Below are positions 17,639-26,274 of a stretch of 64,000 nucleotides of DNA, piece after piece. The stretch is from Methylocystaceae bacterium. Its GTDB lineage: Bacteria > Pseudomonadota > Alphaproteobacteria > Rhodospirillales > Terasakiellaceae. Within the stretch, counting starts at the first letter, position 1. Every line of letters begins with the position of its first letter. Both the position numbers and the translations under genes were made by a program. The DNA is taken from NCBI GenBank assembly GCA_013373205.1, contig JABXIG010000015.1, positions 62,001 to 126,000 on the forward strand, given 5' to 3'. The notes under the pieces were generated by a model. It did not search any database and had not been told where the DNA came from. It saw only the letters and a list, made by a program, of their open reading frames with translations.

Positions 17639-18661
17639 TTAGCGTACTGGCGGTGCGTACATGAAGCCACCTTTGTTCCACAGCGCATTGGCGCCACGTG
17701 GGATTTGCAGAGGTGTTTTCGGACCAACGTTTCTTTCAAACATTTCGCCATAGTTACCAACTTGTTTGATGGCATTGTATGCCCAGTTAGAACCAAGACC
17801 AAGTTTTTCACCCAAATCACCGTTCGTACCCAACAGACGCTGAATAGAAGCATTTTCGCTTTTCAGCATGTCATCAGCATTTGCAGAGGTAACGCCCAGT
17901 TCTTCAGCGTTCAATTGTGCAAACAATGTCCATTTAACAATATTGAACCAAACGTCATCAGCTTGACGTACAACCGGACCCAAAGGCTCTTTAGAAATTA
18001 CTTCTGGCAGGATCTCAGCTGCATCAGGGTTGTCCAGCTTAGAACGCAGCGCAGCCAATTGGGACGTATCAGATGTCAAGATATCACAACGACCAGCAGC
18101 AAAACCTTGAACCGTCTGGTCAGATGTATCGTATACAACCGGGCTGAAAGACATGTTGTTGGCTTTAAAATAATCAGCCAGGTTCAATTCAGTCGTTGTA
18201 CCAGACTGGATACATACGGATGCACCGTCAAGTTCAGTCGCAGACTTAACACCCAGTTCTTTTTGAACAAGGAAACCTTGACCGTCGTAGAAGTTAACGC
18301 CAGCAAAGTTCAGGCCCAGGGACGTGTCGCGGGTATGTGTCCATGTGGTGTTACGTGACAGCATGTCAATTTCACCAGATTGCAACGCTGTGAAACGCTC
18401 TTTCGCAGTCAGCGGAATGAATTTAACTTTTGTTGCATCACCCAGAACCGCAGCAGCAACACCACGGCAAGTGTCAACATCCAAGCCAGTCCAGTTGCCT
18501 TTTTCGTCTGGCAAAGAGAAGCCCGGCAGGCCTGTAGACACGCCACAGATCAGCTCACCACGTGCTTTTACTGTCTCAAGAGTATCTGCTGCAGAGGCAG
18601 CACCAGCTGTAACGGCTGTTGCAACGAGTGCGCCAGTCAGGACAGACATTGTTTTCTTCAT
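17639..18661 (-). CDS. aapJ: General L-amino acid-binding periplasmic protein AapJ
   Basis: A 340-residue exported binding protein with broad L-amino acid specificity in characterised relatives. The signal peptide covers residues 1-24 (cut after A-S-A). The mature start ETVKARGELICGVSTGLPGF, LDVDTCRGVAAAVLGD and MLSRNTTWTHTRD are typical of AapJ. The ATG at 18661 has a GGGAG Shine-Dalgarno sequence; the frame opens earlier at 18703 but without a signal-like start. It is the first gene of aapJQMP and is expected to be the most abundant product. Regulation (often by nitrogen status in relatives) cannot be read from the upstream DNA. Confidence 0.95.
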   Translation of the reverse strand: MKKTMSVLTGALVATAVTAGAASAADTLETVKARGELICGVSTGLPGFSLPDEKGNWTGLDVDTCRGVAAAVLGDATKVKFIPLTAKERFTALQSGEIDMLSRNTTWTHTRDTSLGLNFAGVNFYDGQGFLVQKELGVKSATELDGASVCIQSGTTTELNLADYFKANNMSFSPVVYDTSDQTVQGFAAGRCDILTSDTSQLAALRSKLDNPDAAEILPEVISKEPLGPVVRQADDVWFNIVKWTLFAQLNAEELGVTSANADDMLKSENASIQRLLGTNGDLGEKLGLGSNWAYNAIKQVGNYGEMFERNVGPKTPLQIPRGANALWNKGGFMYAPPVR

Positions 18662-19172
18662 TTTATAAATCTCCCGTAAATTGAAGAATAAATAAAAACA
18701 CAAAACTCTATTGCTAGAATGATGCGTTCTTATGTTTTCGATACCAAAGAATCCCTAACATCGTTTTTGAATAATTCATTCTCTGGCTCGAAATGTTTAT
18801 GTGACACAAGATTTCGCCTGTGTGTTAACCCGTGTGTACAAATGAACCAAAAGGTTAATTTCATTTGCACATGTTTCAGCTTTACCCGTATTGCCCCGCT
18901 TGGCAAGACCAAATTCATGGTCAAATTCAATTTTTTGACTGTAAACATAAGAAAACTGCGTAGTAGTAGGTATTTTTTATCGATGATGAATATATTTAAG
19001 GCGTGATGGTGCGTTGCACTGTGGGAAAGGGCTATTTTTTGTGCGTTGCATGATTATTTTTTGACCAGAAGGACAAGTTTGTAATTTTTTTTCATTTCCT
19101 TTGGATTTCTTGACCAAACCGTGGCAAAAAACAATCGAATCATAGTTCTTTGAGTTTGGAGAATCTAAAATT
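18662..19172. other. 511-bp divergent intergenic region between aapJ and mtnP
   Basis: This AT-rich stretch should hold the promoters of both aapJ and mtnP. An inverted repeat TTGCC-N6-GGCAA lies near 18891-18906, and a 10-bp direct repeat GTGCGTTGCA occurs at 19009 and 19041. The 95-codon open frame at 18719-19006 has no credible start signal or recognisable content and is not called. No clear sigma-54 or riboswitch pattern was found. Confidence 0.6.
19009..19050. promoter_or_regulatory. Direct repeat GTGCGTTGCA upstream of mtnP, possible operator
   Basis: Two identical 10-mers at 19009-19018 and 19041-19050 are 32 bp apart start to start, close to three helical turns, on the same face of DNA. 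Each contains the small inverted motif TGCgttGCA. They lie 120-165 bp upstream of mtnP. A regulator site is suggested by spacing only. Confidence 0.35.
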
Positions 19173-20048
19173 ATGTCAGAAACGATCATCGGCATCATCG
19201 GCGGCAGTGGCATTTATGAAATCGACGGACTGGAAAATGTGCGTTGGGAAACCATGACCTCCCCCTTCGGCACAGTCTCAGATGATATTTTGTTTGGTGA
19301 ACTGGACGGGGTGCAAATGCGCTTTCTGCCGCGCCATGCCCGCGGTCACAAAATTTCACCAAGTGAAGTCAACTACCGCGCCAATATCGATGCGATGAAG
19401 CGTGCAGGCGTCACCGACATTGTTTCTGTCTCAGCTTGTGGGTCGTTAAAAGAAGAATTGCCACCAGGGCATTTTGTTTTAGCAGATGATTATATCGACC
19501 GGACCTTTGCACGTGAAAAATCGTTCTTTGGCTCAGGCTGCGTTGCCCATGTCGCCTTTGGGGAACCGGTTTCCAAACGTTTGGTCGATTGTTTGGAAGA
19601 GGCTTTAAAAGAAGTCGGCATCGACTATACCCGCGGCGGCACCTATCTAGCTATGGAAGGCCCGCAGTTTTCCACCAAAGCAGAAAGCAACCTGTACCGC
19701 AGCTGGGGCTGTTCCGTCATCGGCATGACCAACATGCCCGAAGCCAAGCTCGCGCGCGAAGCCGAAATGGGTTATGCCACCGTTGCCATGGTCACAGATT
19801 ATGATTGCTGGCACGAAGACCATGATGATGTCACCGTTGAACAGGTCATTCAGGTTCTCATCGGTAATGCCGAAAAAGGTCGCGCCCTTGTCAAAGCTGC
19901 GGCACCCAAAATCGCCGCTGCCCCCCTGCCCTGCCCCTCCGGCTGCCACACCGCCCTTGAACACGCCCTGATCACCGCGCCAGACGCGCGTGACCCGGAA
20001 GTCTTAAAGAAACTGGATGCGGTCGCAGGCCGTGTGTTGAAAGGTTAA
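19173..20048 (+). CDS. mtnP: S-methyl-5'-thioadenosine phosphorylase
   Basis: A 291-residue purine nucleoside phosphorylase-type enzyme. It splits 5'-methylthioadenosine (a polyamine/SAM by-product) with phosphate into adenine and methylthioribose-1-phosphate. The phosphate-binding start [35 protein letters not shown], and the substrate loop [20 protein letters not shown] with [15 protein letters not shown] are diagnostic of MtnP. It is the first gene of mtnP-mtnA-aldolase, 5 bp before mtnA. The length is normal. Confidence 0.96.
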   Translation: MSETIIGIIGGSGIYEIDGLENVRWETMTSPFGTVSDDILFGELDGVQMRFLPRHARGHKISPSEVNYRANIDAMKRAGVTDIVSVSACGSLKEELPPGHFVLADDYIDRTFAREKSFFGSGCVAHVAFGEPVSKRLVDCLEEALKEVGIDYTRGGTYLAMEGPQFSTKAESNLYRSWGCSVIGMTNMPEAKLAREAEMGYATVAMVTDYDCWHEDHDDVTVEQVIQVLIGNAEKGRALVKAAAPKIAAAPLPCPSGCHTALEHALITAPDARDPEVLKKLDAVAGRVLKG

Positions 20049-20053
20049 TCCCC

Positions 20054-21148
20054 ATGAAAGTAAACGGCACCCCGACACGCACGATCTGGCTGAATGATAA
20101 CGGCTGGGCGGTTGATATTATTGATCAGACGAAACTGCCACATCTCTATGAGATTGTGACATTGAATGATTTGAATGATGCTTGTGTTGCGATTAAAGAC
20201 ATGCTGGTACGGGGGGCCCCCTTGATCGGGGCGACGGCGGCCTATGGGATGGCGTTGGCACTTTATCATGATGCAACGGATGCAGGCTTTGAAAAGGCCT
20301 ATGCAGACCTTTATGCCACCCGTCCGACAGCAGTCAATCTGCGTTGGGCCTTGGATGAGATGAAGACGAAAATCTTTCCACTTCCAGAAGGTGAACGGAT
20401 GGCAGCGGCCTATAAGTTGGCTGCGGATATCTGTGATGAAGATGTGGCGCAGAATTCATCCATTGGCGATCATGGTTTGAAGATCATTGAAGAAATTTGG
20501 GAGAAAAAGGGCAAAAAAGGCGTGGTCAATATCCTGACACACTGTAACGCCGGATGGCTGGCGACCGTGGATTGGGGCACCGCGACAGCGCCCATGTATA
20601 AAGCCTTTGAAGCTGGCATTCCCATCCATGTGTGGGTGGATGAAACACGCCCGCGCAACCAAGGGGCTTCGCTAACGGCGTGGGAGCTTGGCAACCATGG
20701 CGTTCCACATACGTTGATCGTGGATAATGCTGGCGGTCACTTGATGCAGCATGGCGAGGTGGACCTATGTATCGTCGGAACAGACCGCACCACGGCAAGT
20801 GGGGATGTGTGCAACAAGATCGGCACCTACCTGAAAGCGCTCGCCGCCCATGATAACGACGTGCCGTTTTATGTCGGCCTGCCTTCGCCCACCATTGACT
20901 GGACGGTGGATGACGGGGTGAAGGATATCCCCATCGAAGAACGTGACGCCACTGAAGTGACCGAAATGACCGGACGCACCAAGGATGGCAAGATCGAAAC
21001 CATCACCATCACGCCTGAAAACTGCAAGGCTGGAAACTATGCCTTTGATGTCACGCCTCGTAAATATGTCACAGGCTTGATCACAGAACGCGGTGTGGCG
21101 CCTGCAAGCAAAGAAGGTCTGGCCGCTTTATTTCCGGATAAAGTCTGA
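20054..21148 (+). CDS. mtnA: Methylthioribose-1-phosphate isomerase
   Basis: A 364-residue member of the eIF2B-like isomerase family that converts methylthioribose-1-phosphate to methylthioribulose-1-phosphate. [37 protein letters not shown] (catalytic Cys), [17 protein letters not shown] and [20 protein letters not shown] (catalytic Asp) are all present. It is in the operon with mtnP upstream; its stop overlaps the start of the aldolase gene (TGATG), indicating coupling. Confidence 0.96.
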   Translation: MKVNGTPTRTIWLNDNGWAVDIIDQTKLPHLYEIVTLNDLNDACVAIKDMLVRGAPLIGATAAYGMALALYHDATDAGFEKAYADLYATRPTAVNLRWALDEMKTKIFPLPEGERMAAAYKLAADICDEDVAQNSSIGDHGLKIIEEIWEKKGKKGVVNILTHCNAGWLATVDWGTATAPMYKAFEAGIPIHVWVDETRPRNQGASLTAWELGNHGVPHTLIVDNAGGHLMQHGEVDLCIVGTDRTTASGDVCNKIGTYLKALAAHDNDVPFYVGLPSPTIDWTVDDGVKDIPIEERDATEVTEMTGRTKDGKIETITITPENCKAGNYAFDVTPRKYVTGLITERGVAPASKEGLAALFPDKV

Positions 21149-21795
21149 TGCTGCGTCAGGATGTTATAGATATCGCGCTGAAAATGAATGCCTTGGGGAT
21201 TAACCAGGGCACCAGCGGAAATGTGTCTGCACGTCATGAAGGTAGCTTTCTCATCACCCCTTCCGGGGTGGAATATGACAAGCTGGAATCTCAAGATATT
21301 GTCAATCTACAAATGGACGGCAGCTATCAGGGTAATCTGAAACCATCCAGCGAATGGCGCTTTCATCGCGATATTTATGAAGCACGCGCAGACGTTCAGG
21401 CGATCATCCATACCCATTCAAAATTTGCAACGACCCTTGCCTGTTTGCGCCGTGAATTACCGCCCTTTCATTATATGATCGCGGTGGCAGGGGGCAAGAA
21501 TGTGCGATGCGCGCCCTATGCGACGTTTGGCACGCAAGAACTGTCTAATCATGCAATCGATGCCTTGCAAAATCGAAAAGCATGTTTGCTGGCAAATCAC
21601 GGGATGATCGTTGCGGCTGAAAGCCTTAAAAAAGCACTGGCTATTGCCCATGAGATTGAATTGTTGTGTGAACAATATCTCACCGCCCTTCAAGTCGGGG
21701 TACCGCATATCCTGTCCGATGAAGAAATGGACGAAGTGATGGAAAAATTCAAAACTTACGGTAAACAGGACGTGTTAGACAAAGTCGCAACGTGA
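21148..21795 (+). CDS. ald2: Class II aldolase, probable 5-methylthioribulose-1-phosphate aldolase (Ald2-like)
   Basis: A 215-residue class II aldolase very close in pattern to fuculose-1-phosphate aldolase: GTSGNVSARHEGSFLITPSG, SEWRFHRDIYEA, zinc ligands in HTHSKF and LANHGM, and FHYMIAVAGG. It follows mtnA without a gap. In Rhodospirillum rubrum and others, MtnP, MtnA and a FucA-like aldolase (Ald2) form the DHAP shunt, making DHAP and methylthioacetaldehyde. Placement here supports that role over the dehydratase MtnB, whose universal-pathway partners mtnC/mtnD/mtnE are absent nearby. The substrate is inferred from context; plain FucA function is the main alternative. Confidence 0.85.
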   Translation: MLRQDVIDIALKMNALGINQGTSGNVSARHEGSFLITPSGVEYDKLESQDIVNLQMDGSYQGNLKPSSEWRFHRDIYEARADVQAIIHTHSKFATTLACLRRELPPFHYMIAVAGGKNVRCAPYATFGTQELSNHAIDALQNRKACLLANHGMIVAAESLKKALAIAHEIELLCEQYLTALQVGVPHILSDEEMDEVMEKFKTYGKQDVLDKVAT

Positions 21796-21895
21796 TATAT
21801 GATTTTCAGGGATTGAAGAATATCCATAAAGCACCTTTAGATTTTTAAAAGTCACCCTACATCTATAAGAATACAAGATGCTAAAGGGGATTTTA

Positions 21896-23017
21896 ATGTT
21901 TCAGTTTGCGGCCCTTTTCACCGTTCTTTTTTTCAGCCTTTCACCTGTCCAAGCAGATGAAGTTTATCGTTCACAGGAACATGACTTCAAACTGGTCCCC
22001 ATAACAGAGGACTTAAGCCATCCATGGGGCCTTGCGTTTCTCCCCAACGGGGACATGCTGATTACGGAACGTGACAAACCCGCTTTAAGACTGCTCTCAA
22101 ACGGACAGCTTCATCCAAAGCCGATTATAGGATTGCCGGATCATATCAAAACGTCCGGGCAAGGGGGATTGCTGGATGTCACCCTTCACCCTGACTTTGA
22201 ACAAAATCGCCTAATTTATTTTTCGTATGCAGGCAGTCAACAAGGTCGGGCTGGAACAGAAGTCGCCCGCGCCAAACTAGTGAATCACAGACTAGAACAT
22301 CTGGAAACGATTTTTAGCGTCACACCCAAGACAGGGGGGAGCGCCCACTACGGCTCGCGCCTGCAATTTGACAAAAACGGGCTGCTTTATATCACGGTGG
22401 GAGATCGCTATAATCTCATGAATGAAGCACAAAATCCGGCCAATCATCTCGGCAGCATTATGCGGATCACCGATGACGGTGGCGCGCCGATGGATAACCC
22501 TTTTGCCAAACACCCCACCTATCGCCCTGAAATTTTTTCCTTTGGACACCGCAACCCGCAAGGCCTGACGATGCGCCCATCTGATGGCACTATATGGGCA
22601 CATGAACACGGACCCCGTGGCGGCGATGAGGTTAATAAACTAAAGGCCGGAGCCAACTACGGCTGGCCTGCCATCACCTATGGCATCGATTACAGCGGGG
22701 CCACCATTTCAGATAAAACGCATCTGCAGGGAATGGAGCAGCCCATCGTCTATTGGGATCCGTCCATCGCGCCAAGCGGCATGGAATTTTACGACGCCAC
22801 TGCCTTTCCCAACTGGCAAGGCAACCTGTTTGTCGGTGCGCTTGCCCAACGTCATTTAAGACGCCTTGTTATGCAAGGTGATCAAGTTGTAGAGCAAGAG
22901 GTTTTATTGAAAGGTTTCGCGCGCATCCGGGACATTAAAACCGGTCCAGATGGTTTTATCTATATTTTGACAGACCATGATAATGGTGGGCTCTATCGTC
23001 TGGAGCCACTATCTTAA
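21896..23017 (+). CDS. Exported PQQ-type soluble aldose sugar dehydrogenase (YliI family)
   Basis: A 373-residue beta-propeller protein with a signal peptide (about 1-20, ending P-V-Q-A). The fold markers of the glucose/sorbosone dehydrogenase family are SHPWGLAFLPNGDMLITERD, GQGGLLDVTLHP, GSAHYGSRLQFDKNGLLYIT, FSFGHRNPQGLTM and HEHGPRGGDEVN. Relatives use pyrroloquinoline quinone and calcium to oxidise aldoses in the periplasm. The ATG at 21896 is favoured by AAAGGGG upstream; an in-frame ATG at 21878 would add six residues. It is monocistronic and overlaps the convergent receiver gene by 9 bp. Confidence 0.9.
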   Translation: MFQFAALFTVLFFSLSPVQADEVYRSQEHDFKLVPITEDLSHPWGLAFLPNGDMLITERDKPALRLLSNGQLHPKPIIGLPDHIKTSGQGGLLDVTLHPDFEQNRLIYFSYAGSQQGRAGTEVARAKLVNHRLEHLETIFSVTPKTGGSAHYGSRLQFDKNGLLYITVGDRYNLMNEAQNPANHLGSIMRITDDGGAPMDNPFAKHPTYRPEIFSFGHRNPQGLTMRPSDGTIWAHEHGPRGGDEVNKLKAGANYGWPAITYGIDYSGATISDKTHLQGMEQPIVYWDPSIAPSGMEFYDATAFPNWQGNLFVGALAQRHLRRLVMQGDQVVEQEVLLKGFARIRDIKTGPDGFIYILTDHDNGGLYRLEPLS

Positions 23018-23377
23018 AATAGCGCGAACCGTGCGCACCAGTTCATCCGGGCGAAACGGTTTTTGCAAAATCGCATCGGCCCCGCTCGTCAGCGCCGCAT
23101 CCAGCAAATCGCCACCATCTTTATCTGCCCCACCCCCTGAAATGGCGAGAATACTAATATCGGGGTTTTTTGCAATCGCCTTATCGATCACCGCCAAACC
23201 ATCGATTTCCGGCATCAAAATATCTGTGATTAACAAGTCATACTTGCTTTGTTTCAACATACCGAGCGCATCATGACCATTTTCAGCACTTTGCACCTGA
23301 AAACCCGCCTCGATCAGAGAGGTTTTCATAATCAGCAAAATCGCAATGTCGTCATCGACGATTAATAAATTGGCCAC
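23009..23377 (-). CDS. Stand-alone CheY-like receiver protein
   Basis: A 122-residue single receiver domain with D8-D9-D10, phospho-acceptor D52 in ITDILMPEIDG, S80 in AISGGGADKDGGD, and K106 in LQKPF. No output domain is present, so it acts by protein-protein contact or as a phosphate sink. The Gly/Asp-rich beta4-alpha4 loop resembles that of receivers attached to hybrid kinases. No kinase is adjacent; the 3' end overlaps the sugar dehydrogenase by 9 bp. The partner is unknown. Confidence 0.9.
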   Translation of the reverse strand: MANLLIVDDDIAILLIMKTSLIEAGFQVQSAENGHDALGMLKQSKYDLLITDILMPEIDGLAVIDKAIAKNPDISILAISGGGADKDGGDLLDAALTSGADAILQKPFRPDELVRTVRAILR

Positions 23378-23510
23378 AGCAAGGACTCCAATTCCCAGAA
23401 TTTTGGTTGCAACCTAACCATAGGGACAAATAATAAACAAACCGTAAAATTTAATTTTGCATTTATTGTTCGTCACCCCTACAGTATTTAAAATTGTAAG
23501 GATTAATGAT

Positions 23511-23960
23511 GTGCAAGATATTCTATCTTATATTGCCGAAACGGTTCAGAACCTGCCCCATTGCAAGAAGCTGGGCCTGGAAATCACCCGGTTAAATCAA
23601 GGTTCCGGCGCGACCATGTTACGGCCCAACCCGGCTTTTATCGGTAATCCAAAACGGCTATTTTTTCACAGTGCCATTGCCACGACTGTGCTGGATACAT
23701 TATGCGGTGCCGTGGCCTCCAGTGCCTATGACGGCGGGCGGACTGTTGCGACCCTTGACCTGCGACTGGACCATTTAACCACCATGGCCGGGGATAAACC
23801 GCTTTATGGACAAGCCGAATGTTTTCACAAAAATGATGATGTGGCCTATGTGCGTGGCTGGGCCTGGCAAGATAATCCGGACGAACCTGTTGCCAAGGCC
23901 ACAGGCACTTTCATGGTGAATGGGCCCTTCCAGCTGATCGTTCAAAAGGATCCGTCATGA
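23511..23960 (+). CDS. PaaI-like hotdog thioesterase, first of a tandem pair
   Basis: A 149-residue hotdog-fold protein of the PaaI/DUF4442 thioesterase group, with FFHSAIATTVLDTLCGAVASS as the central helix and VATLDLRLDHLTTMAGDKPL, GQAECFHKNDDVAYVRGWAW as the sheet. Start GTG at 23511 is chosen because AAGGA lies 8 bp upstream; the open frame begins at 23457 without a site. The usual catalytic HGG is replaced by HSA, so activity is uncertain. It overlaps the next thioesterase gene by 4 bp (ATGA), so the two subunits may form a hetero-oligomer. Confidence 0.82.
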   Translation: MQDILSYIAETVQNLPHCKKLGLEITRLNQGSGATMLRPNPAFIGNPKRLFFHSAIATTVLDTLCGAVASSAYDGGRTVATLDLRLDHLTTMAGDKPLYGQAECFHKNDDVAYVRGWAWQDNPDEPVAKATGTFMVNGPFQLIVQKDPS

Positions 23961-24367
23961 CAACGTCACTCAAAAAACTACAGGACTTTAACGAACTGAT
24001 CGCCTATGCTGATCTGGTGGGCTTGCATATTGAAGAAGACGATCAAGGTATAATCACACGCCTTGCCGCCCAACAAGATAATATCGGTAATGAAATCATT
24101 GGAGCCATTCATGGTGGCGTGGTTGGTGGTCTTTTAGAACATGCCGCCTCGTTTCACCTGCTTTACGAATTGGAAGATTTGAAAGTAACATCGCGGATCA
24201 TCAACCTGTCTATCGACTATCTTCGTCCGGCCCTTCTAAAAGATACCTTTGCCCGTGCCCATGTTTATAAACAGGGAAAACGGGTGGTTAATGTACGTAT
24301 TCAGGCTTGGCAAGATGATGAAAATCGCCCGGTTGCCTGTGGACATGCACATTTCCTTATTGCGTAA
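23957..24367 (+). CDS. PaaI-like hotdog thioesterase, second of a tandem pair
   Basis: A 136-residue hotdog thioesterase with the classical GAIHGGVVGGLLEHAASF helix (catalytic HGG motif intact) and SIDYLRPALLKDTFARAHVY. It likely hydrolyses an acyl- or aryl-CoA thioester. It is translationally coupled to the preceding paralogue, which lacks HGG; a catalytic plus non-catalytic pair is plausible. The substrate is unknown; no phenylacetate or fatty-acid genes are adjacent. Confidence 0.87.
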   Translation: MTTSLKKLQDFNELIAYADLVGLHIEEDDQGIITRLAAQQDNIGNEIIGAIHGGVVGGLLEHAASFHLLYELEDLKVTSRIINLSIDYLRPALLKDTFARAHVYKQGKRVVNVRIQAWQDDENRPVACGHAHFLIA

Positions 24368-24428
24368 ATGGCCCCATCGCCCCATGTTATAATTCTAGAA
24401 TCATCCTAAAAAAGAGGACATGGGCAAC

Positions 24429-24824
24429 ATGCAATTTTCAGAGACAACCCGTATGGTCACCGTCACGGTCAACCCTATCTTTTTAGAAGAGGAGTCTGAG
24501 CCGACAGAAAACACATTTATGTGGGCTTATCAGATCCGTATCGATAATGAAGGTGAAGACGCCGTACAGTTGATCTCGCGCTATTGGAAAATTACCGATG
24601 GGCTGGGTCGTGTACAGGAAGTCCGCGGCGAAGGCGTGGTCGGGGAACAACCCCTTTTGGAACCGGGCGGATCATATGAATATACCAGTGGCGTACCGTT
24701 ACAGACACCCAGTGGCTTTATGGGCGGGTCCTATGAAATGATTAGCGAAGTCGGAGAACGGCTTCATGTTGTGGTGCCGACTTTCTCCCTTGATAGTCCC
24801 TTTGAGGCGCGCACGGTTAATTAA
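24429..24824 (+). CDS. apaG: ApaG protein
   Basis: A 131-residue ApaG/FBXO3-type immunoglobulin-like fold: VTVNPIFLEEESEP, FMWAYQIRIDNEGEDAVQLI, SRYWKITDGLGRVQEVRGEG, VVGEQPLLEPGGSYEYTSG and GFMGGSYEM are all family features. The biochemical role is still uncertain; in E. coli it is linked to ApaH, cobalt resistance and nucleotide binding. The start is the ATG at 24429, 11 bp from GAGG; the ATG at 24420 is also in frame but sits almost on the ribosome site. It stands alone between the thioesterases and the rim genes. Confidence 0.93.
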   Translation: MQFSETTRMVTVTVNPIFLEEESEPTENTFMWAYQIRIDNEGEDAVQLISRYWKITDGLGRVQEVRGEGVVGEQPLLEPGGSYEYTSGVPLQTPSGFMGGSYEMISEVGERLHVVVPTFSLDSPFEARTVN

Positions 24825-24889
24825 TTTGCCCAAGCCCTAAACTTATGAAAAGATAAGACAGTTTTTCACAAGATACAGGGATTATTGCT

Positions 24890-25324
24890 TTGAAAACCCC
24901 ATTTGCAATAATTGGATGGTGCGAACATGTTCATTTCCCCGAATTGGGCGGATGCACCATCAAAGCCAAAGTCGATACCGGGGCAGACACATCTGCGCTA
25001 CATGCATGGAAAATAACGCCATTTGAAAAAGAGGGTGAAGACTGGGTGTCTTTTGAAATCCATCCCAATCAAAAGACAAAAGAAGGCAAACAGCAATGTG
25101 AAGCCAAGGTTGTGACCAAAAAAGATATTAAAAGTTCAAATGGTCAGATCGAATCGCGCTATACTATCCGCACAACAGGAATTATCGGTCAACATGATTA
25201 TCCTATTGACTTAACCCTCACAAACCGCGATGAAATGGGTTTTAGAATGTTGCTTGGGCGAAAAGCAATCAAAGGCCGTTTCCTTGTTGATTGTGCCCAT
25301 TCTTACATCCAATCCCAATCATAA
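24890..25324 (+). CDS. rimB: RimB-like retropepsin-type protease (ATP-dependent zinc protease family)
   Basis: A 144-residue protease-fold protein. IGWCEHVHFPELG leads to KAKVDTGADTSALHAW, the retropepsin-like DTGA active-site motif, and the C-terminal MLLGRKAIKGRFLVDCAHSY matches the family called ATP-dependent zinc protease (DUF785). In Pseudomonas a protein of this kind (RimB) works with RimK to trim poly-glutamate from ribosomal protein S6. The start is TTG at 24890. It lies 39 bp upstream of rimK, with a small GGCGC/GCGCC hairpin between. Confidence 0.85.
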   Translation: MKTPFAIIGWCEHVHFPELGGCTIKAKVDTGADTSALHAWKITPFEKEGEDWVSFEIHPNQKTKEGKQQCEAKVVTKKDIKSSNGQIESRYTIRTTGIIGQHDYPIDLTLTNRDEMGFRMLLGRKAIKGRFLVDCAHSYIQSQS

Positions 25325-25363
25325 AACCCCCGTGGCGCTTTTGGCGCCTTACAGGAGATGCTC

Positions 25364-26269
25364 ATGAAAATCCTTATGCTTGCAAGGAACCAAAACCTTT
25401 ATTCCCATAAGCGCTTAAAAGAAGCCGCGGAAGCTAGAGGTCATGAGCTGAATATGTATGATCCGCTGAAATGCTATATGGATATTGCCGCCCATCGCCC
25501 GAAACTGTTTTTTGGATCAACCGAGATCAAAGGCTATGATGCTGTGGTGCCGCGCATTGGCGCTTCCGTGACTTTTTATGGGTTAGCTGTGTTGCGGCAA
25601 TTGGAAACCATGGGCGTCTATCCGGTTAACGAGTCTGTTGCGATTGAACGATCACGCGACAAGCTACGTTCTATGCAGTTGTTGGCCCGCGATGGCATTG
25701 GTTTGCCCGTCACCATGTTTGCCCATGACACAAAAATGACGGAAGAAGTTATTTCACGTGCAGGCGGTGCCCCGGTGGTGATCAAACTGTTAGAAGGCAC
25801 CCAAGGCGTCGGGGTTGTTTTGGGGGAAACTCACAAAGCCGCCAAGTCGGTTATTGAAGCTTTCCGCGGCGCCAACGTAAACATTCTGGTACAGGAATTT
25901 ATTAAAGAAGCAGGTGCAACTGACATTCGTTGCCTTGTGGTCGGGGGCAAGGTTGTCGCGACCATGCAGCGCACAGGTGCCGAAGGTGACTTTCGATCTA
26001 ACCTGCATCGCGGTGGCTCGGCCAGCAAGATTAAGATCACCCCGGAAGAACGCAGCACAGCCATTCGCGCCGCCAAAACCATGGGGTTAAATGTCTGTGG
26101 TGTAGATATGCTCCGCTCCAATCATGGCCCAGTGGTAATGGAGGTCAATTCCTCCCCCGGTTTGGAAGGGGTGGAAACCGCAACAAATATTGATGTGGCG
26201 ACCAAAATCATTGAATTTATTGAAAAAAGTGCAGTTGCCGGAAAAACAAAAACCAAGGGTAAAGGATAA
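25364..26269 (+). CDS. rimK: RimK-type ATP-grasp glutamate ligase
   Basis: A 301-residue ATP-grasp ligase matching E. coli RimK in length (300). It starts [20 protein letters not shown]; the ATP-binding loop is [18 protein letters not shown], followed by [20 protein letters not shown] and the metal-binding [13 protein letters not shown]. It adds glutamates to the C-terminus of ribosomal protein S6 (RpsF). Start chosen at 25364 because AGGAG is 6 bp upstream; the ATG at 25358 is too close. It is the centre of rimB-rimK-AstE-like. Confidence 0.94.
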   Translation: MKILMLARNQNLYSHKRLKEAAEARGHELNMYDPLKCYMDIAAHRPKLFFGSTEIKGYDAVVPRIGASVTFYGLAVLRQLETMGVYPVNESVAIERSRDKLRSMQLLARDGIGLPVTMFAHDTKMTEEVISRAGGAPVVIKLLEGTQGVGVVLGETHKAAKSVIEAFRGANVNILVQEFIKEAGATDIRCLVVGGKVVATMQRTGAEGDFRSNLHRGGSASKIKITPEERSTAIRAAKTMGLNVCGVDMLRSNHGPVVMEVNSSPGLEGVETATNIDVATKIIEFIEKSAVAGKTKTKGKG

Positions 26270-26274
26270 CGTCT

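Noticed and set aside
18719-19006. 95-codon open frame between aapJ and mtnP
   Set aside because: No ribosome site, no domain, AT-driven composition, and it lies over the expected promoters.
18662-19172. Possible SAM/SAH riboswitch upstream of mtnP
   Set aside because: No conserved stem arrangement of a known SAM-family aptamer could be found by eye.
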